From: Cinnamomum chago
Taxonomy: Eukaryota > Streptophyta > Magnoliopsida > Laurales > Lauraceae
Direction: 5' to 3'
Length of the DNA stretch: 64,000 bases
NCBI GenBank assembly: GCA_038049695.1
Contig: CP142458.1
Location: 62,529,501 to 62,593,500 of the forward strand
Shown here: in pieces, positions 58,201-64,000 of the stretch
Layout of the letters: every line of letters begins with the position of its first letter
How positions within the stretch are numbered: position 1 is the stretch's first letter
Position numbers and translations under genes: made by a program
Notes under the pieces: generated by a model
Databases searched by the model: none
What the model saw: the letters and a program-made list of their open reading frames with translations, nothing else
What the model was told of the DNA's origin: nothing

Positions 58201-61200
58201 TAGTTGATACTTCAGATTTTGTTTGCTATAGCCATCCATCTCTGAAATGCTTTCACGGGAAAAGTAATACTTAATGTACGATTAATTATAAGTAATATGG
58301 CCATGCAAGTAAAGATGCCATGAGATTTCCAAAGCATACACATGCTTGTCTTGCTTATCAAATGGAGAAATCGGAAACAACCTCATTTGACCAATAAGGA
58401 ACATGGTTACTTTATTTTATAGTCCCACATCTCCACAACATATAGTTCTCTGTTTCCAAGCATAAACATGCTTGCCTTGCTTATCAAATGGGGAAACCGC
58501 CACATTTGACCAATGAGGGACATAACTGTTCTATTTTATAATTCCACATTTCTCCAACATGTAATGCTTTTTTTTTCCAAATCAAACATGTGCTTGCCTC
58601 ATCAAATCAGAGAACCACCTCATTTAACCAGCATGGGGCATGGTTCAATTTTATAATCTCAAATCTCTCTGAAAGGTTAACAAATACTTCATTAATTCCA
58701 CATAATTTCTAATGAATTCTCTTCTTTCAGTTGAGAGAATTAAATCTTTTGATAAATTGAAGCTCAAGAAGACTCTGCAGTCAGCTATCTTCCCGAAGTT
58801 GACTTCTCTCCCAATCACGCACTAAAAAATTTTGCCTCACTATTCAGTAATTTCCCCATTTTGTTCACAGATTATCAAACTTTGAGATATACTTTCAAAC
58901 TTGTTAACTGTAACTTCTACTAACCCCTTTATATCTTCACATAGCAATAATTTCTTTTCTTCAAAAGACTTCTACGTTTCTTTAAATATCTACCACCATT
59001 TTTCAAGTAGGGCCACTCATTTCTTTACTTAAACAGTGATAATTCCTAGATCAACACTTGCCGGCAGACATTTCAGCCCTCCCCATTTGATAAAAATATT
59101 TACCTTTTGTCTCCTTTGCCATTCTACAATGCCTAGTAAGAACTTTACATCCCTTTTGTACATCCAGATTCAGTGCCTTCCCAGAGTAACAAACCAAAGG
59201 TCACTGAGGGAATGAAGTGCAAGCCTTGTTAAGGACTCATGAATGATGTCATTGAAAATAGCTGCTGATTGGAATTCACTTAGCAAACCTGAAGTTCTGG
59301 GCTTAAAGGGACATTCCCACTTCATCATTCAATACGTCAAGTAGTAGGTGCCATTTAGAGAACAGCTGATGATCCTCTAGATGACCGGATTTTCATCTGG
59401 TTCAAAGCTCCTCTTGCAAAATGATCTTTTTAACTTATTTTAGGTTTTCATCAAAAGAGAAACTTAACACTTCATTTGATTGCATATTTGCATTAACCTT
59501 CAGCCCCTTTCAAGATCTTGTTAAATGCTTTCTTGCACTTTTTATTTTTAATTTTTTGTCTGGAATTGCATTAGTGACACACCACATCCCAAACCCATAT
59601 TGGAAATTTCAGTAGGAAACACTTGATGGGCCCCTTATTCCTGTATTTTGATATGTATGTATGTATGTGTATGTATATGTATGTATGCATGTATAAAAGA
59701 CAGCAATAATAATGGACAACAATAATAGGTAATGGAGCAACAACTGGAAGGAGTAACAATAAATTAGTTCGCAAATTAAAGAAATCGACATATGGTTTGA
59801 AACAAGCTTCTAGGAAATGGTACCGTAAGTTTAATCATATTATCACATCATTTGGTTTTACTAGTAGACCATTGCATCTTTCTTAAGGTTAGTGGGACTG
59901 TGGGAGCAAGTTCACAATTTTGATTCTTTATGTCAACGACATTTTGCTAGCTAGTAATGACCATGGTATGAGATCCATGAAACCAAGGAATACCTTAAGA
60001 ACAATTTTGATATAAATGACATGACATGGGAGAAGCATCCTTTGTAATAGAAATCGATATATATATAGAGATAGAGCTCTCAGATTACTTGGGTTATCAT
60101 AGGAATCCTATATCAAAACTATTCTTAAAAGATTCCATTTGGAAGGATGTAGGCCTGAGGATGCACCCATAATTAAAGGTGACAAATTTAGTGAAGAACA
60201 AAGTCCAAGAAAAGAAATCGAAAGACTAATGGACAAATGCCCTTATGTTGTTGTAGTAGGGAGTCTGATGTATGCACCAATATTCACTAGACCTTATATC
60301 AGTTTTGCAGTTTGCGTGTTCAATAGATTTCAAAGTGACCTTGAAATTGCCCATTGAGTAGGAGTTAAGAAAGTTCTGCAATATTTTAATGGCACTAAGA
60401 ATTACAGGTTCTCATACGGAATGTCCGATCAATTAGAAGTGATCACTTATTCTCCAATTAATTAGAAGTGCTCGATTATTCAAATTTGGAATTCGCTAGA
60501 TACCTCGATACAAGAAAGCCAACTTCAAGATACATTTCCATTTTCCTATTGGCCAGCGGGGAAGCATCATGGAGAAATGTGAAACAAACACTAGTGACTT
60601 CATCCACATTTGATGCTAAATATGCGGCATGTTTTGAAGCCATGGTTCACACTTTAGGGAATGCATGATTTTATCACAGGTTTACGAAATATGGATACAA
60701 TTTCTGTACCTCTTAAAATATGTTGTAATAATGACGCAACAAGGAAATTTGCTCAAAATAACAAGGTTTCTAGTAGATCAAAGTTTTTTAGAAAGTACCT
60801 TCTATTAAAGAAAGATGTATGAGATCAATTGGTGTCTATTGTTAGGCCTCCAACGAGCAAAATGATAGCAAATCCATTAACGAAGGCATTGGCGCCAAAG
60901 GCTTACAAAGAGCATGTCAGAAATATGGGGCTTATTGATTTGCCTTATTATTGAGGACTCCATTATAGCAATAGTTTCACAATTCTTATTTTTTCAAAGT
61001 TTTACACATTAAGGTGGATGGAATAAGAATATTAAAGAGAATGACATTATTATACCCAATAATTGGACGGCATTGAAAATGTCCAATTTTATACTTATTA
61101 AAGACGTGATTGAGGTGGAATGTTGGTGGATTTATGTAATAATACAATCTTAAACAGCATAATTTTCTTTAAGAGCTTCCTTGCTTTCAGTTTCTAAATT

Positions 61201-63330
61201 CTTATACCCATGTTCAGCAATAACATGACCATGTCCAACTTGCATAAATTTTCCTTGCCTGAATGATATTTCCATCAGAAAGTGCTAAAGGACAAAAGTA
61301 TCTTATCCAAATTTTGATGTGTTAATGTGACATGTTCGAGCTGATGCACATGTTTTACCTGCATTGCAGCAGTTGAAGCTAACAGGTCTCCACATTTATC
61401 AATCATGGCTCTCTCCTGTACTGTCACACTCGCAAGTTGTGACACTAGCCGATTCATCCTCTCTACCTGTGAAACACAGAAGTAGATATTCTTACAAATG
61501 AAGATAGCTACAAAAAATACAGCAGCTTTCTAGCCATTGATATTCCGAGATATACACAAGGCCAGAGCCCGCACCATTCAAAACTCAAAAGTCAATAAGA
61601 TGATAAGAAAATAAAAGGAATTGCATCTATTGATGGTTACTACACAAATATCAGCATATAACACTCACCCGTGAAAGAATCTTACAGATGTATGACCCCA
61701 TAGCTTGCATGATATCAACTGCCGAACTAACAGCAACCTTCACTGTCTGGATATCAGCCTGCAAAAGTAATGAGATAACCTATATAAATATTTTTATAAT
61801 TACAAATTCAAATTGTATTCACAAGGGGCCATTTGTTTACTTTCACAAAACTACTTGCAACCATGGAGGATCATAATTAATGAATCTATCATGATCAGGG
61901 AATATCTCCTATAATTAGAAATCACATACCCTTGCCCCTCCGGTAACTGGAAGGTGGACAATGCTTGCCTCCAAAGCTTCAATTGCCTCAGATAAGCAAC
62001 TCGCATGCTCTCTTTCCTCCAGAGACCAATCGTCAAGGAAGTTCATCTAAACCAATAAAATTTTCATTTAAGAATTTAGGATAACAGGTCTATAAAACAA
62101 CTCAAGTATAGAACAAATTCAAAACTAGTGATGACGACCTTGCATGTTCTAGCAAGTACAAAGGCACAAAGGCCAATGCAAGGTTCTAAAATCAGCCAAG
62201 TCCGAGGTGGGTGCTGATTCGAGTCACCTGCAGAGTTGGCTGTTTCCTATAATTTTTTAGCCCTAAATGCACTTATCTCCTTTTTTTTCTATTAGAAAAA
62301 GTTGTTGAGGCTCTTACGGACATTTTACAATGATTCAAGAAGATCAAATGTAAACCACCTTTTTTTATAATTCAAGCATCTGAAGATCGGGGCTACAATT
62401 TATCTGACTGGATGAAATAGAAATATAGGTACCCACTGACTACTTAAATTCATAACTAAAAAAATGTAAAACAAAAAATCTTAAAATTTTAATTTCATAG
62501 AACTTAAATTCATTAAAATGCAACACTGATTCTAGAACATCAAAACTCTCATCTCACAATCTTCTTTCTCTTGATTTATAAAAATCAGTAGAATTAGTAC
62601 AGATACAAGAAAGGGATGCTGAAAACTTAAAATACATGTTGAGCACAGAGAATTACTTCTAGTTTAGGGATTCTTCACTGGTAGGTTGCAACAGATGCAC
62701 ATCAGGTCCGGTTTTGGGCCAACCCCAACCTGACCTATTTTCTGAAAGTACCCACCCAAACCCGACTTAAACTGAATTGACCCATGTCACCCTGACTTTA
62801 GGTTATATTACATTTTTAAAATACACCAAACCTAACCTGACTTTAACCCAACATCAACTAAAATCAGATGAAAATCAGGTTCTGATTTCAGTCTCAACCT
62901 GACCAAACCCAAAGATTCCCAATCCAAATTTGGGATTTGGTTGTATCAGGTCAGTGGGGTTCAGTTTGTGCCCAGCCTAAGTTGTACCCCCTAGTTATTG
63001 GTCAAATTCCCAAAGTATGGAACCAATATTGTGTGCTCTAGAATGGAAAGCAGGCAAAATGGATGCATTAGCTCAAAAGCTGATCATAGCATAAACTCTT
63101 TAAAACTCTTAAAGTCACGAGTACAGTAGAGTATGGATTATTCAGCACCACCAAGAAAAGGAATATATCCATTGTAAACAAAAAAAAAAAAAAAAGAGTA
63201 GAGATTTTACTTGTCCACTTAGAATTGACTTGAGCTTCATCTCTTGGCTCAGTTGCTGAAGATCGATCTTTTTCATTGTTAAAGAATCACGCAGCCCAGA
63301 AGTTGTGTGCCACACACTGTAAAGGATGTT
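53745..63330 (-). CDS. QWRF motif-containing protein (EDE1/AUG8/SCO3 family), C-terminal exons, partial
   Basis: Five phase-0 exons on the minus strand encode the conserved C-terminus of the QWRF (DUF566) family of plant microtubule-binding proteins: 63211-63330 (VWHTTSGLRDSLTMKKIDLQ), 61930-62046 (FLDDWSLEEREHASCLSEA and HLPVTGGAR), 61669-61758 (ADIQTVKVAVSSAVDIMQAM), 61359-61466 (VSQLASVTVQERAMIDKC, ending TAAMQ) and 53745-53867 (VQESSLRTHLMQLQQAMYKR to TAA at 53745-53747). Junctions show GT donors and AG acceptors, such as ATGCAG|gtaaaa and aacag|GTACAG. The 185 residues follow the family order closely. The QWRF motif and N-terminus lie beyond 64000. Family members bind microtubules, one as an augmin subunit. 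I cannot say which paralogue this is. The last intron is 7.5 kb and full of TEs; all splice sites remain intact, so the gene is probably live. Confidence 0.9.
54602..55152. repeat. Segmental duplication, copy 1
   Basis: Starts with a (GA)n run and TACAAGATTGGCC and ends near GGCCCACCCATGCC..GAAAGTTCGAAT. Matches 55156-56160 once the RTE insert is removed. It lies in the last intron of the QWRF gene. Confidence 0.75.
55156..56160. repeat. Segmental duplication, copy 2 (interrupted by an RTE)
   Basis: Begins with a 42-bp (GA)n tract and the same TACAAGATTGGCC. About 566 bp without the RTE insertion, versus about 551 bp in copy 1; clearly diverged. Confidence 0.75.
55289..55711 (-). mobile_element. 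5'-truncated RTE LINE
   Basis: The minus strand ends with the RTE 3' terminus (CACGTAGCTCAACCC..GGGACAAGGCTCTGATGA). A perfect 16-bp duplication ATAATGGACCCCACAA flanks it (55273-55288, 55712-55727). It is 423 bp long, inside copy 2 of the segmental duplication. Confidence 0.88.
56268..57900 (-). mobile_element. Second RTE LINE fragment, interrupted by an L1
   Basis: The minus-strand frame at about 56499-56810 reads RLALTYGVKCWPINKEH and KMRMLRWICGK, the C-terminus of plant RTE reverse transcriptase; the 3' end is near 56268. It contains a 62-bp tandem duplication (56309-56432). An L1 sits at 56948-57810. The right limit is uncertain. Confidence 0.65.
56948..57810 (+). mobile_element. 5'-truncated L1 LINE nested in the RTE
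   Basis: Reads a broken RNase H (KLNFDRSVIGNPSLVGIGG, AEADGLANEE-like) and ends with an A-rich tail at about 57790-57810. The duplication TCTCACAGTAGTTTCA (56932-56947) versus TCTCATAGTAGTTTCA (57811-57826) has one mismatch. Confidence 0.8.
57827..59760. other. QWRF intron, unclassified
   Basis: Non-coding. It contains three diverged repeats at 58331-58690 (listed separately) and a TATG/TGTA microsatellite at about 59650-59693. Confidence 0.5.
58331..58690. repeat. Three diverged tandem units of about 120 bp
   Basis: Each unit has ACATGCTTG..TTGCTTATCAAAT, then ACCTCATTTGACCAA, then ATTTTATAGTCCCACATCTC or a relative of it. Starts are near 58331, 58455 and 58578. The TCCCACATC part resembles the plant snRNA upstream element, but no snRNA is seen. 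Confidence 0.65.
59761..61120 (+). mobile_element. Old Copia 3' fragment (RT end, RNase H, PPT)
   Basis: Broken frames read LKKSTYGLKQASRKWY (RT), ILYVNDILLAS (the YxDD site as YVND), GSLMYA..TRPYISFAV, LDTRKPTS..GEASW (RNase H) and LTKALAPKAY. GAGGTGGAA at 61112-61120 fits a polypurine tract, followed by TGTTGGTGGATT at 61121, the probable start of a 3' LTR whose end I cannot place. Orientation is antisense to the QWRF gene. Confidence 0.75.
62047..63210. other. QWRF intron
   Basis: Non-coding. The part at 62690-63000 has the 'aacccgac..aacctgac..' style of a short dispersed repeat similar in flavour to those at 384, 15807 and 19625. Confidence 0.55.
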
Positions 63331-64000
63331 CTGCAGCACACGCTCAAGGATTAGATTTTTTTTTCTATTCCCCTGATAACGGTAAAATTTATTACTGCAC
63401 AAGGATTAGATAATATTGTAAAAGTATACTAAAGATTATATTTCGACCAACACAAGGAATGTATAACTTCTGATGAACACAAATCTAGAACTATTGTCCA
63501 AAGCATAAAATGAAACTGCTCAGCACATAAGCCAAAGCAACAAATATTCATACTTGATCTTTAAGAAACATGAAAATACGAAAAAATCAATTATAATTTC
63601 TTTCAACAGAAGCGTAAATAATGTTCTCTCACTACCTGGATGAAGTAGTCTCCTACAGTAATAATATGAACAAAATTTGCATTAAAATATGGTTGGCAAA
63701 GGGAGCCTGCCGACACTAGAACCACTTGTGGAGGAATTTACCCTTACCATTGCATTCCCATATGGGTTGGCATTGATTTCTTTAAATTGAAACTCTTATT
63801 TTTACTTTATTTAGTTCCACTAGGAGTCCTATATTTGGTTAATAGTTATTTCCTATTTCGTAATAGGCTGCCAGGATTTAATTTATTGTATTATCAGTGC
63901 CTAGGTCAGGTTTTGGAAAATAATGGTCAAGCCTGTAGAAGTCTTAAATATGTTTTTTTTTTTTTTTTTAAGAAAATCTTGGCATAAAGATCCTTCAATA
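63331..64000. other. QWRF intron to window edge
   Basis: No exon with the Q-W-R-F motif is visible, so the preceding exon must lie to the right of the window. Confidence 0.55.

Noticed and set aside
61275..61358. Read-through extension of the QWRF exon to a stop at 61275
   Set aside because: The ATGCAG|gtaaaa donor and the family-like last exon at 53745-53867 explain the C-terminus better; the extension has no family similarity.

Overview
This is nuclear DNA of a flowering plant. It has plant-type genes with GT-AG introns, long TE-filled introns, plant Copia, Gypsy, L1, RTE, hAT and Mutator-like debris, and AT-rich non-coding sequence. I cannot name the species; a woody magnoliid-like genome is only an impression. 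No prokaryotic, organellar or CRISPR features were seen.

Layout. 1-7.8 kb: intergenic sequence holding a dead HCT-like BAHD acyltransferase fragment, cut in two by a 3.15-kb solo LTR (TSD ATGAG). 7.8-15.6 kb: two related terminal-inverted-repeat elements lying head to tail, each bounded by (TA)n tracts. 16.3-18.35 kb: a hAT (Tip100-like) element whose right end lies 65 bp before the TAF9 start codon. 18.4-28.9 kb: TAF9, two coding exons separated by a 9.9-kb intron that contains a complete, apparently young Copia retrotransposon (22676-27908, antisense, TSD GCCCC, one uninterrupted 1,372-1,383-codon gag-pol). 29.6-36.7 kb: the 3' part of a gene resembling MPS1/PRD2 (plant Mei4 family), with correctly phased splice sites but no 5' end, an L1 insertion in an upstream exon-like block and a frameshift near the C-terminus. 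39.2-41.6 kb: an intact single-exon PPR-DYW RNA-editing factor (minus strand), closest from memory to Arabidopsis At4g30700. 42.4-43.1 kb: a Mutator-like MITE with a perfect 9-bp TSD. 43.3-51.9 kb: a decayed Ty3/Gypsy element with a 3.05-kb TG..CA insertion (TSD CCTTG, probably a solo LTR) in its integrase region. 53.7 kb to the right edge: the last five coding exons of a QWRF-family (EDE1/AUG8/SCO3-type) microtubule-associated protein on the minus strand, whose last intron (7.5 kb) holds a tandem segmental duplication, RTE and L1 insertions and an old Copia fragment.

The live host genes are TAF9 (basal transcription and SAGA/TFIID), the PPR-DYW protein (organelle RNA editing) and the QWRF protein (augmin and microtubules). 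They share no pathway; the window is an ordinary gene-sparse plant region shaped by layered transposition. The most informative points are the TA-tract-seeking element pair, the hAT/TAF9 start-codon junction, the young Copia in TAF9 and the MPS1/PRD2-like relic.
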